NCBI GenBank assembly: GCA_027924585.1
Contig: BSBM01000096.1
Coordinates: 4,526,001-4,590,000, forward strand
Direction of reading: 5' to 3'
Source of the DNA: Larix kaempferi
Lineage: Eukaryota; Streptophyta; Pinopsida; Pinales; Pinaceae
Length of the DNA stretch: 64,000 nucleotides
Part shown: piece after piece, positions 35,907 through 44,987 of the stretch
Layout: each line of letters starts with the position of its first letter
Numbering within the stretch: position 1 is the first letter of the stretch
The notes under the pieces: generated by a model
What the model saw: the letters and a program-made list of their open reading frames with translations, nothing else
The model's database searches: none
What the model was told of the DNA's origin: nothing
Translations under genes and position numbers: made by a program

Positions 35907-36429
35907 CTGAGTTTTTTTTTGGTTTTTTATTTTTTTACTTAAATTTAGTTTCTTTTATGCAAATAGTAATTAAATAACATCACAAAGCACACAAACATCA
36001 CTAAAGGGCCTCTTAGATTAGATTTACCATTTCATGCCTTTGTCGTTATTTTTTTAATTTACAATAAAATTTGAGCCCTTGCTTTCCCGAAGTACTGCAC
36101 CTTTTGGTGTGTGGAAAAGAGATTCTTGGGCTGTAGATTAGTTTAATAACTAACCTTGCAACACTAAATAAAATTAATCAAGACTTGAAATTTGAAGTAT
36201 GCTCTTAACCGTTGTAGCTTAGTCTGAACAATTGGGTCAATCAGAAAAGGACGTAGAGTGACTAGTATTAATAGGACAATCCTTCAACGTTTCGATATTG
36301 AGAACTCGGGACGTCGAGTGAAGCCAACTATAGAGTTAGCAGGCTATCGTAAGAAGGTTCATCCTCGCCTGGTTGGACACTTGGTATAGCTGTCACAACA
36401 CCCAGTTCAAATGAGTGATTCAAAGTTGG

Positions 36430-36441
36430 GCCAAACCAACA
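36430..36441. repeat. LINE target-site duplication, left copy
   Basis: GCCAAACCAACA, repeated exactly at 44133-44144. The 3' LTR of GAL-B has the uninterrupted site (ACCAAACCAACA, about 51257-51268). Confidence 0.93.
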
Positions 36442-36590
36442 TTTTTTTTATAACTAAAATGGATATGGAATGTATTAAAAAATGAAAATGAATGAGCCGT
36501 GGATGGAGCCAAATTCGGTTAATACAATAAACATAAATTCCAGCATCTAGTTGCTATCAGGAAAAAAAATACAATTGTTGATTGCCTTCA

Positions 36591-36983
36591 CTACTCAATT
36601 CTGAACTGGTTTCTTCCTTTGAGTTTAATCTGGTTGTTGTGTTTTGAAGGATAAATTGTAAATTTGTTTTTAATAAATGAATCCAATCTTTCTTTGAATG
36701 CCATCGGAATTAGAATATTTGATGATTGTGATTGTTGTTGTTTCTTGAGAGGCATTCTTGCATTTAGGAAGCAGTCATTGTGAAGTGTCCAAATTTTCCT
36801 TTCATGCATGATCAGGGCACTGAGGGTCATCTCATACCATTTCAGCACCCTCTCTTCGATAGCAGAATTTCCTGCCATTACATTAATCCATGTAATTTGC
36901 CCAGTACTCCATGTATCTTTTCTATCAATAATAACCTGCAGGTAACAAGGTGAGGCCGTAATTTTCAATCGCAGGAGAGTCAT
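36591..36983 (-). CDS. Small LINE 3' reading frame after RNase H (130 residues)
   Basis: The start ATG overlaps the stop of the RNase H frame as ATGA (36980-36983). It has several Trp and charged residues (DTWSTGQITWINVMAG, VLKWYEMTLSALIMHERKIW) and a Gln-rich stretch. No known domain was recognised. It could be a true ORF3, a frameshifted C-terminal extension of ORF2, or chance, although an open frame of this size in decayed AT-rich DNA is notable. The LINE 3' UTR (36442-36590) follows. Confidence 0.4.
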   Translation of the reverse strand: MTLLRLKITASPCYLQVIIDRKDTWSTGQITWINVMAGNSAIEERVLKWYEMTLSALIMHERKIWTLHNDCFLNARMPLKKQQQSQSSNILIPMAFKERLDSFIKNKFTIYPSKHNNQIKLKGRNQFRIE

Positions 36984-37876
36984 TCATGGGATGTGATGAT
37001 AAGCAGATTCATTGTTGGAGAATTCAATTTCCCGGAGTTAAGCTTGGTTCCAGCCTTTGCTTCCAAGTCTGTTTCGTAGTTTAGATCTCTGATGATGTGA
37101 AATGCTTTGAAATGGATGAAAGTGTTTGTAGTTTTTTGAATTCGGTGAACGATTCTTTCTAGTGCCAGGTTGTTGAAGTTGGTCTTCGAGTTGAGGGCTT
37201 TGATGATTACTACAGAATCTCCAAACACATGAAGTCTATCGATCCTTTGTTCTTTGGCAATCTGACAACCTTTTAGCAAAGTTAAGGCCTCTGGTATGTT
37301 GTTTGAGCAGGTTCCCAATCCCCATCTATATTTCATTCTCAGCAATCCATCGATAGACCACAAAATCCCCCCTGGACCTACTGCTCCAGGATTCCTTTTG
37401 GATGCGTCGTCGAAGTGCAGACTGTCAATAGATTCATTGTTTCTCCATTTTTGAAAATCATAATTGGAAAGTCTGATTTGCCATGGTGGTAAGTGTCGAG
37501 GTCGGGGATTTATTTTTTTGGGTGGGGCTTGGGAGATGGCTCCAATCCATCTCAATTCATTTGCGCTAAGGTTTGCATCTATCCTAGAATCGGAAGCATT
37601 CAGGAATTCGAACAACAGTCCTTTGGCTTGTCCAACAATTTGCAGGGGGGTGTAGTGTGTTTCATGGAAGATGGATTTTTTTTGGCGATCCAAATTTTCC
37701 AAAAAGTAAATTTGGGAATGGTAGTCCAAATTTGGAGACAAATCCTTTTTTTGGAGAGGGGGAAGGGATAGATGGGTTTCCACTACGAGAAAAGGCGGGT
37801 GGTAGTATTGAAAATTGGCATGGCTATGTTGAGTTCTTGGAGAATGAGGTTCTAGACCTGTTTTGTGAAGTGGCAA
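36980..37876 (-). pseudogene. LINE ORF2 C-terminal part: RNase H domain
   Basis: A 298-residue open stretch of ORF2. The RNase H motifs appear complete: LHFDDASKRNPGAVGPGG (first Asp), GTCSNNIPEALTLLKG (Glu) and LHVFGDSVVIIKALN (Asp), followed by the usual FHIIRDLNYETDLEAK end. The first ~100 residues derive from the linker between zf-RVT and RNase H, with signs of frameshift. It would remove the RNA template during LINE replication. The ORF is separated from the upstream RT part by stops. Confidence 0.85.
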
Positions 37877-39780
37877 TCCAAAAACAAATTATCTAAATTT
37901 TTAGCATTCATGCGGCAGAGAGAGCACCAGTGCGGCCCGATGATTCCTCTTTTGATGAGGTTGTCTCTGGTGAGCACCTTTCGGTGAACGAGTGTCCAAG
38001 TGAAGAAATTTATCTTGGGGAGTCCAAATGGGTTCCATACAAGCTTCCATAAACTTTTTCTAGCAACGCCATGGGTTTGGAGGGCATTGAATGCTAGGGC
38101 TGTAGTGTAGTTACGTTTTGGACCCCATCCACATTCATCTTTGCTCTGTAAATGAGTAGGAGCGTAGCCTTTCAGATTGTCTATGAGGAGGATTCTAGCG
38201 GGTTCAAGATTGGTTGGGATTGCAACGTTTTTCTCGCTCTGCCAAGTGCCGAAAGTGTCCCAAGAATTGAAATCATACAAAGTTTTGATTCCTTTTTGGG
38301 CAAACCAATGTGTTATGTCTTGAATTTCTTGAGCATTCTAAAGCGATCTGTTGCCCATGATTTTATCAGTGAATATATCTATTTTCCTTCTATCTCCGGG
38401 GACCCAGTATAATTCTTGAGAGAAGAAATCCCATGCTGCTTTGCACAAGGACCATATTGAAGATCCTTTGGAAGTAGGCTTGCAATCTAGACATATCAGA
38501 TTATTTCCCAGCAGATATTTATTTCTGAGGACATGACTGACTCGGTGATTTATGTTATGCAAAACTTTCCAGAGAAGTTTACCACCCATCGCCAAATTTT
38601 CTTGGAGGGGGTCGCGAATTTGGAGGCCGCCTGAGTGCTTTGGTTGCTTTATGATTTCCCAATTTACTAAATGGAGCTTGTTTTCATTGTTTTTTCCTCC
38701 ATACCAAAGGAAGTCTCTCAACAATTTGTTGATCTGTTCTGATACTCTTTTTGGCGCCAGGAGGATGGAAAATTGGTAGATTGGTAGTGCAAATAAGACA
38801 ACTTTCATTAGAATCGTCTTCCCAGCTTTGTTGAGCCATTGACTTCCCCATCTTCTGATCTTAGTCTTAATTTTATTCATTGTTTCATCCCAAATTCCTG
38901 AGTTTGAATATTTTTGTGTGATTGGGAGTCCCAGATAAGTAAATTTGTCTTAGTGTTTATGGACTTTGATTCCAAGTATTCTGCCGATCTTGGCTATGGA
39001 GGCATTGCTCAGGTTCCAACTATAGACAACACTCTTGTGGAGGTTGATCTTGCCTCCTAAAGCGTTGCAATACAAATTCATATTTTGCTTAAATATTCGA
39101 GTGATGATGGAGGAGCCTCCACCCAATGAGAGGCATGGAATCAGAGGTTAAAAATATGCCTAGCAGAGAACATGTAGTAAAGTCATAGTTTAGCTTTCAG
39201 CTGAGGGAATCTTCCAAGAGGATGTACAAGAAGGAAGACAAGGGACATCCTTGTCAAATTCCAAGCATGGCTTGGAAGAAGTCAGTGGCGCGGCCATTTA
39301 CAAGAGGAGCAATCTAGGGTCCTTTGATGCATGCTGAGATCCATTTTATAAAGGTCTTTCCAAATACACACCTTTTCATGATTTTAAAAAGGAATGAGTG
39401 CTTGACACGATCGAATGCATTGTCCATGTCAAGCTTGACTAACATACCTTTTTCTTTACGGATTTTGCTTGAATGGATTGCTTCCTGGATGAGAATGACG
39501 TTGTCAAGGATTTGTCTCCCTTCAAGGAAGCCTCCTTGGTTGTCTGAGATGATTTTGTTGAGCAAAGGCTTCACTCTGTTCGCTAGCATATTGGATATGA
39601 TCTTGTATGATAAATTACAGAGTGAAATAGGTCTGAATCTGCCAAAGGAACTTGGATTGGTCTCTTTTGGAATGAGAGCCAGGAAGGTAGAATTGGTGCA
39701 TCCTCCGATTTTAGCTTTTGAATGGAAGTTCCTTACCATTCTCATATAATATTTTTTGATATATTGCCAGCACGCTTTGT
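37877..39780 (-). pseudogene. LINE ORF2 middle part: RT and zinc-binding domain
   Basis: RT block (39314-39745, minus strand) reads STFLALIPKETNPSSFGRFR, PISLCNLSYKIISNML, DNQGGFLEGRQILDNV and MLVKLDMDNAFDRVKHSFL, which holds the first catalytic Asp. The next block GCPLSSFLYILLEDSL is near 39235. Where plant LINEs have FADD, this copy reads FLTSDSM (about 39137-39160), so the second Asp pair is damaged. The thumb part (38338-38880) has IRRWGSQWLNKAGKTILMK and LLRDFLWYGG. A zf-RVT domain (37852-38280) shows WKLVWNPFGLPKINFFTWTL, then CSLCRMNAKNLDNLFLDC. Several stops separate these parts. Confidence 0.9.
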
Positions 39781-40606
39781 AAAAGTGTATTGAGTAGCCG
39801 TCTGGTTTAGGTGCCTTGTCGGATTCAAAGGAATGGATGGTATTGTAAAATTCCTGTTAGGAGAAGGGCTTGTGAAGATCTGCATTATCTTCAGCCGTGA
39901 TGCTTTCTGGGATGTGTTCAAGGAGGATTAGCTCTCCTTCTTCCCCGACAATATCAATCTCAGTGTATAGTTTGGAGAAATGATTATGAGCTGCATTTTT
40001 AAGATTTGTGTGTCCCTTGACAGTCAAACCATCCTCTTTTAATTTCAGAAATATAGTTGATGGAGTGCCTGACTTTAGATTGTTTGTGGAAGTAAGTGGT
40101 GTTCCTATCATCAGCTTTGATCTAAGTGCTACAGGATTTCAATCTCCAGTATTCTTCTTCTTTACGGAAGGCTTGGTAGGCCTTGGTTTGATGTATGAAT
40201 TCTTCACACAACATGGTGTATTCGATAGGCTGGTCATCCATTTCATTTTGGATTTGTTCTAAATCTTCAACAGCTTTCCTTCTAGGATTAGAAGGTGGAT
40301 GGAAATTATATTTGGCCCATTCCTTTTGGTTCTGATGAGATTATGTTCCCATACATATCTCGGGGATCTTGAGATGGGGGTTCTCCAAGATTTGTCCAGT
40401 ATATCCCAGAAGCTGATGTGATCTAGCCATTAGGGGCTGAATATAAATGGAATAGGGCCGAGATCTTCATTATCCTGAATTTGGAGTTGGATTGGCTTGC
40501 GGTCTGAGGCCAAGTTTACCATAATGTTTGAGATGATCATTTTCCCATTGATCAAGAGACTGTTTTGGACAAGAAATCTGTCTATCCTGGCCATTATGTT
40601 TCCTTT
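39781..40606 (-). pseudogene. LINE ORF2: end of endonuclease and EN-RT linker
   Basis: Resumes the endonuclease frame to the left of the solo LTR with KGNIMARIDRFLVQNSLL and NLASDRKPIQLQI (the SDH-like motif reads SDR). The linker follows (FIHQTKAYQAFRKEEEYW, then FLKLKEDGLTVKGHTNLKNA and HFSKLYTEID). The boundary to the solo LTR is at 40607-40611. Confidence 0.85.
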
Positions 40607-40797
40607 GCCCATGATCCAGGAGGATCTAAGAAGGCAAAATTTTGAAGTCCTCCAATCTCAGCAAAACTAGCACTATATCGAAGGGCTCGTCGAGACGATT
40701 CCAACGGCGTTCGTTTCACCTCAAACGGACTCCGTATGAGAAAGTTATCGCGTTCTGTTCCATAAGGTCAACAGGCAAATTTGGCAAAAAGAGGTGC

Positions 40798-40827
40798 CAC
40801 GTGGCACCACTGACAAGGTGACACGTG
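40798..40827. promoter_or_regulatory. Two G-box / ABRE-like motifs in solo LTR
   Basis: CCACGTGGCA (CACGTG at 40798-40803) and ACACGTGGCA (CACGTG at 40822-40827) match the plant G-box/ABRE core bound by bZIP factors. They sit at the left edge of the degenerate array. Regulatory function is inferred only from the motif. Confidence 0.45.
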
Positions 40828-40869
40828 GCATCCGTACTGTACAAACATGATGATGTGGCACCACTCAGA

Positions 40870-41115
40870 GGATGACACATGGCATCCATACAGTACAGAC
40901 CAATCACAAGGCGACATGTGGCATGATGACATGGCATGCTAAATGGCATGATGATGCGGTATGATGACATGGCATGCTGATGTGGCATGATGACATGGCA
41001 TGATAATGTGTCATGATGATGTGGCATTCTGACATGGCATGATGATGTGGCATGATGACATGGCATGATGATGTGGCATGGTGACATGGCATGATGAAGT
41101 GGCATGATGACTAGC
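40870..41115. repeat. 13/26 bp minisatellite in solo LTR U3
   Basis: Units of the form GATGATGTGGCAT and GATGACATGGCAT alternate with a 26 bp period (for example 41041 and 41067). Both half-units look like ACGTGGC with the CpG changed to TG or CA. The reverse strand is open and gives a His/Met/Cys-rich repeated peptide, which is a by-product. Confidence 0.9.
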
Positions 41116-42044
41116 ATGCATGCATTTGTGCTTGAAATGAGTTTTAGGAAATTCATGCATTTACTCATGAGAAATTGTAAAATGATTAATATTTGAAGTG
41201 AGTGGAAAAATTACTCACATATTACTCATTTATTTTATTCCTTGAGTTATTATGAAGTTAATGCATGGTTGTAACCAAAAACAAACATGCCATATTTGTA
41301 AAGAAGTTGTAACAAGTTGGTTTATGGTTGAAAAAACCAACATGCTATTTAAAAGAAGGATTTTGGTATGTAATGGATTATTGTTGGATTTTGTAAATGT
41401 CATTATGGGGAAGTAACTAAATGTGAAAACCCATGGACATGTGGGCATGAACCATATTTTTGGTTTATGTTCTTAAAAGCCCAACCACATGGAAACCAAC
41501 TTAGGGAAGTTGTAACCAAGGCCAAGATAGGCAAATTAGTTGCAACCAAAGGAATCCATGAGAGTCATGTGAAGAAGGGAAAGCCAACCTATATAAACCC
41601 ATTCATTTTCCATTTCCCACTCATGCTTTGGAGTAGAGACTTTGTAGCTAAAGGAGAGAAGGGAGATTGTGTAGCTCTGCAGGAGGAAGGTACGCGTGTT
41701 TATACTCGTTTTACACCGTCTTCAGGCTTCGGAGTTGCTGGAAGCAGTCTTGTTGTGTTTTGGGCAGCGGTTCTCTTCCTGGCTATTGTCGCCAAGGTAT
41801 CATTGTATCATTGCCATGTATTTTGCCTTTATGCTGAGATTATAGATCGGCCCTCCTATTGAGAAGCAGGCCCGGAGACGTAGTCCATCCTGGACGAACT
41901 CCGTTATCAACTTGTTGTCTTTATGTGTGTATTGTCTATGCTGTTTGGTTCTTTTCTTATGGATTTGTGAGCTTCATTCATGCTCTTTATGCAATTCATG
42001 TTAACGTCATAGAGTAGCAAAGATCTTGTTTTCGGATCAGCCCA

Positions 42045-42620
42045 ATCGCTTGTTTGACCATGTAAACTTTCCTTTCTTGGGTTTGATGTCAACGAGATCC
42101 CATTTCTTAATAATGGACACTACTTGAGATCTGAAAATATCCTACCTATGATTCCTCCCTTTTTTTCTGTTGCGGAGAGGGTGATATTCATGTCACTAGC
42201 TAAAATGATATTGTTTGGAGCATATGCGTCAAGGAAATCCTCTAGGAGTTTCAAACAATCTTTTTTTTCGGAGCAAAGGTTAGGAACATACAGGTTGAAG
42301 AGAGCGATTTGCTTGTTGCTTTGGATATGAATGAGATATGTGTAGATCCAATGTTGCGTGGTGAAGGAGTTGCAAAGATGGAATTTGTCTGAAGACCATA
42401 AGGTTGCGAGGCCATTAGAGGCTCCTCTAGCTTTGACTATTGTACCTATATTCTTCTTCCATTTTTCCTTTCCAATAGTTAGGATGGACTTTTCATCAAG
42501 TTTGGTCTCTTGGAGCGGGAGGATATCTGGCATGTTAGTTTGTTGGAGATCTTTGACTGCTTTAAGCTTGCTGGGACTGCCCAAACCTCTACAATTCTAA
42601 GAGACCAAGTTCATTACTTG
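42045..42620 (-). pseudogene. LINE ORF2 N-terminal part: AP-type endonuclease
   Basis: Reads NCRGLGSPSKLKAVKDLQQ, then DILPLQETKLDE (the catalytic Glu in QETK), GASNGLATLWSS, FNLYVPNLCSEK, and NNIILASDMNITLSATEKKGG (GDFN-like motif as SDMN), then after a shift KPKKGKFTWSNKRLG at the solo LTR boundary. This is the nick-making domain of plant L1 elements. A stop or shift falls near 42118. Confidence 0.88.
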
Positions 42621-42659
42621 CTGGTTGATGGGGGTGGACCACCTTTGGGTGTCCAGTGT

Positions 42660-43994
42660 CTAGTGTTTCTGCCATAGGCCATGTCCATGGTTTCTTGGCT
42701 CGCTTGCATTTTGAGTCTTTCGACTTCCTATTCTCTTATTTCTTTATTAGATTTCCTCCCAGGTTTCTTTGAGGATCTCTTCAAGAAGTCTTCCTCTCAG
42801 GAGGAAACCACTTTCGTAGGTTTTCTTTTTGTCATCTCTGCATATGAAGGTGAAGAGGCTAACTCTTTTTGCGGAGTCGGTTGTTTTTCTTCGCCTTCTT
42901 GTAGTTTTCTCTCTTCCTTTTCTTCTGGGGTAGCTTGTCAATCCGGGGTGCTTAGGATTTCAAATTGTTTTCGTGTGGCTTCTACCTTGGGGAAGGCATT
43001 TTCCATATGAATTCTCTCTATTGAGGGGTTCATGGTTTCAATAGGGTTTCCTTTCCCTTTTGTCTTGGAAGTGGGTTTTGTCATTGCCTATTTCTGGACT
43101 TGTTTCCACTAATCTCCTTGATGTTTTTCTATTTCTTCCTTAGCTTTTTTTTTGCAATGGCGAGCAAAATGGCCACAATCACGACAGTTTCTGCACTTAA
43201 AGGGAATCTGCTCGTAGTCAAGCTCCTGGATGTGAGCCCAATCCATCACGGCTAGGTTTATTGCTTCTGGAGTCCTATTTCGAGATCCACTTCCACACAT
43301 ATCCGCGTGCAAGTGTATTGGTATTTTTTTCTGCCTTGTCTATATACCGTCCCAAAGTGTTCCCTATGGCTTCTAATGATTCCAAATTCCAGCAGTGTAA
43401 AGGGAGGTGGGGTAACCTGACCTAGACAGGGACCGCTGAGGGGATGTCTTGGGTGGGGTCAAAATCTAGGGTCCATTTGTTCAAGTACATACCTTGTGGT
43501 CCCATAAAGCAGGGCCCATTTCGGAATATAAGATCTCGATCTACTGAGCTTTTGAAAACGAACACAAAGTAACCTTTGCCTACTAGATAAATTTTGATGC
43601 CTTCTGCAGTGAGAGGTTTCCAATTCCGCTGCACCCATGATTCTATGGATTTGGGGGATGGCCATAAACCTATGAACTGGCCAATAAGACCCTTCTCCAA
43701 GAGATTTATAGTTATTCTGTAGAGCCTCTTAGCCAGAAGGGCTACAGTAGGTATTCCATAGAGTTTTTTAACAAATTTATGTTGTTTCGATGAAGTTGGT
43801 CTCTTTCCTTGAGATTCAATCAGACGCTTGAAGGTAGAAATTTCAAGGGGAGTCGGTGATGGAGGAGGATCTGATCCTCCCCCAAGAGCCATAGATCGGT
43901 CTCTGAACACAACATCCTCCCCTGGCGAAGTCGAAGCCTTCTTGTGCCTCTGATCTACGCAGCGTTGCTTCCGATCTCTCTTAGGATGCCTCAC
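42660..43994 (-). pseudogene. LINE ORF1: DUF4283 plus CCHC zinc knuckle
   Basis: The likely start is ATG at 43892 (MALGGGSDPPPSP); the open frame extends upstream to 43994. The DUF4283-like region (about 43420-43760) reads LIGQFIGLWPSPKSIESWVQ, YLVGKGYFVFVFKSSVDRDL and FMGPQGMYLNKWTLDFDP. After a frameshift, CRNCRDCGHFARHCKKK (about 43140-43190) forms a CCHC knuckle. A Lys/Arg/Glu-rich tail runs to about 42700, close to the ORF2 start. In plant L1 elements this protein packages the RNA. Breaks lie near 43420 and 43330. Confidence 0.88.
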
Positions 43995-44132
43995 TTCCCA
44001 GAACAGTCAAACGAATTCCCCAGCGGCCGATCGCTCCACCTTCAGGCTGCGTACAGATCTCGTCGCTCCTCTCCTCAATCACTCCACTCCCAGGTTGACA
44101 ACAGGAGAATATTTTTTCCTTTTTTCATAATC
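43995..44132 (-). other. LINE 5' untranslated region
   Basis: GC-richer than the rest of the LINE and free of long frames, it runs from the 12 bp duplication to the ORF1 frame. It starts GATTATGAAAAAAGG on the minus strand. Confidence 0.6.
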
Positions 44133-44144
44133 GCCAAACCAACA

Positions 44145-44593
44145 ATCTACCCACTCCTTTAATACTCATTAATTATTTAAAATTTCCAAGACTTTACAAT
44201 ACTTCCACGACACAACACAACAACAATCACATTCAAAATCTCAACACTGGTCATCATTCGTTATAATTGTTTAACTTAAATCATAAAATGTCGTGAAAGT
44301 CTTTTATATCATGTGTTGTTATATTTAAATGAATTGCAATTGGTTTCCTTGTTGTAATATTTTCATAATCCAACATTAACTCCTAGAATAACTTTTATTC
44401 TTTGCTTTATATAGTTTAAAATCCATAGTTTCGTTTGTAGGGACCACCCCCCTTGGCTTCGCTAAGAGTATCCTAGACGAAGGAGTCGAGTAATCAGGTG
44501 ACAACACTTGACTCTGACTTGCCCCTAAGGACACACTGAGCGGCTTGAAGGTTTCCTGCCACGTTCCCCCCAGGTGTGTATTAGGCGACAACA
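44145..44593 (+). repeat. GAL-B 5' LTR, right part
   Basis: Continues the LTR after the LINE and aligns with 51269-51720 of the 3' LTR, including 'cacgacacaacacaacaacaatc', 'ttataattgtttaacttaaatca' and 'gacaacacttgactc'. Ends TTAGGCGACAACA, directly before the primer site. Confidence 0.92.
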
Positions 44594-44596
44594 TTT

Positions 44597-44614
44597 TGGC
44601 GCCATTGCCAGGGA
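44597..44614 (+). other. Primer binding site, Asp-tRNA type (GAL-B)
   Basis: TGGCGCCATTGCCAGGGA differs at two positions from TGGCGCCGTTGCCGGGGA, the site complementary to the tRNA-Asp 3' end used by Athila/Tat-like Ty3/gypsy elements. This is the main reason for placing GAL near gypsy. Confidence 0.82.
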
Positions 44615-44987
44615 TAAACCTTTCTATTCCCCAGTCACGAGTTTTTGTTTTCTCCTTTTTTTTTGTTTTTACTTTGTTTGATGAATGTTTAGAGTAGACA
44701 TTTATTCTTTCATCTGGCGACTCCACTAACATTTTTTATTTTTATAAAATTTCAAAGTAAAACAAAAAATAAATTTTGTGAGAGTTTTTAATGCATATTT
44801 TTATTTTCACATGGTGACTCCATTGAAGGGATAAAACCCTTGTATCTCATAAATTTGTTGAGACTGGTTGTGTGTAGATGAGCCCATGTGACACAGTAAA
44901 CTTAAAAGCTCATCATTCTGACAACTCCCCCGATTCAGTACAAGATGTGCTCCATGGTTATTTCAGACTAATGTTGTTGATACCGAT

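Larger units (their letters stand above)
33609..36441 (+). repeat. GAL-B 5' LTR, left part
   Basis: Starts TGTTACCACTTGAG. A TATTTAAG box lies at 34655-34662. Near the end, AATAAA (35850-35855) is followed by a perfect GC hairpin (35890-35906) and T-runs. It stops at GCCAAACCAACA (36430-36441), which is repeated at 44133-44144 on the far side of the LINE. The match to the 3' LTR (48462-51268) is close along the whole length. Confidence 0.92.
40607..42044 (+). mobile_element. Solo LTR inserted in LINE endonuclease domain (1428 bp)
   Basis: The LTR is 40612-42039, starting TGATCC and ending GGATCA, with 5 bp target duplication GCCCA at 40607-40611 and 42040-42044. The interrupted protein reads KFTWSNKRLG on one side and GKGNIMARIDRF on the other, so removing the insert plus one duplication rejoins the domain in register. 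TATATAAA (41590-41597) places the promoter on the plus strand. No internal region remains, so it arose by LTR-LTR recombination. The U3-like part contains two CACGTG boxes and a 13/26 bp array. Superfamily not determined. Confidence 0.92.
36442..44132 (-). mobile_element. L1-type LINE, nearly full length, inserted in GAL-B 5' LTR
   Basis: Minus-strand element ending in a short A-tail (T-run at 36442-36449) and bounded by an exact 12 bp target duplication. Excluding the solo LTR inside it, the LINE is about 6.26 kb and includes ORF1, endonuclease, RT, zinc-binding and RNase H parts, so it is close to full length. Point stops and shifts make it inactive. Confidence 0.93.

Noticed and set aside
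40716-41168. 150-residue minus-strand frame rich in His, Met and Cys
   Set aside because: It is a translation of the 13/26 bp minisatellite inside a solo LTR.
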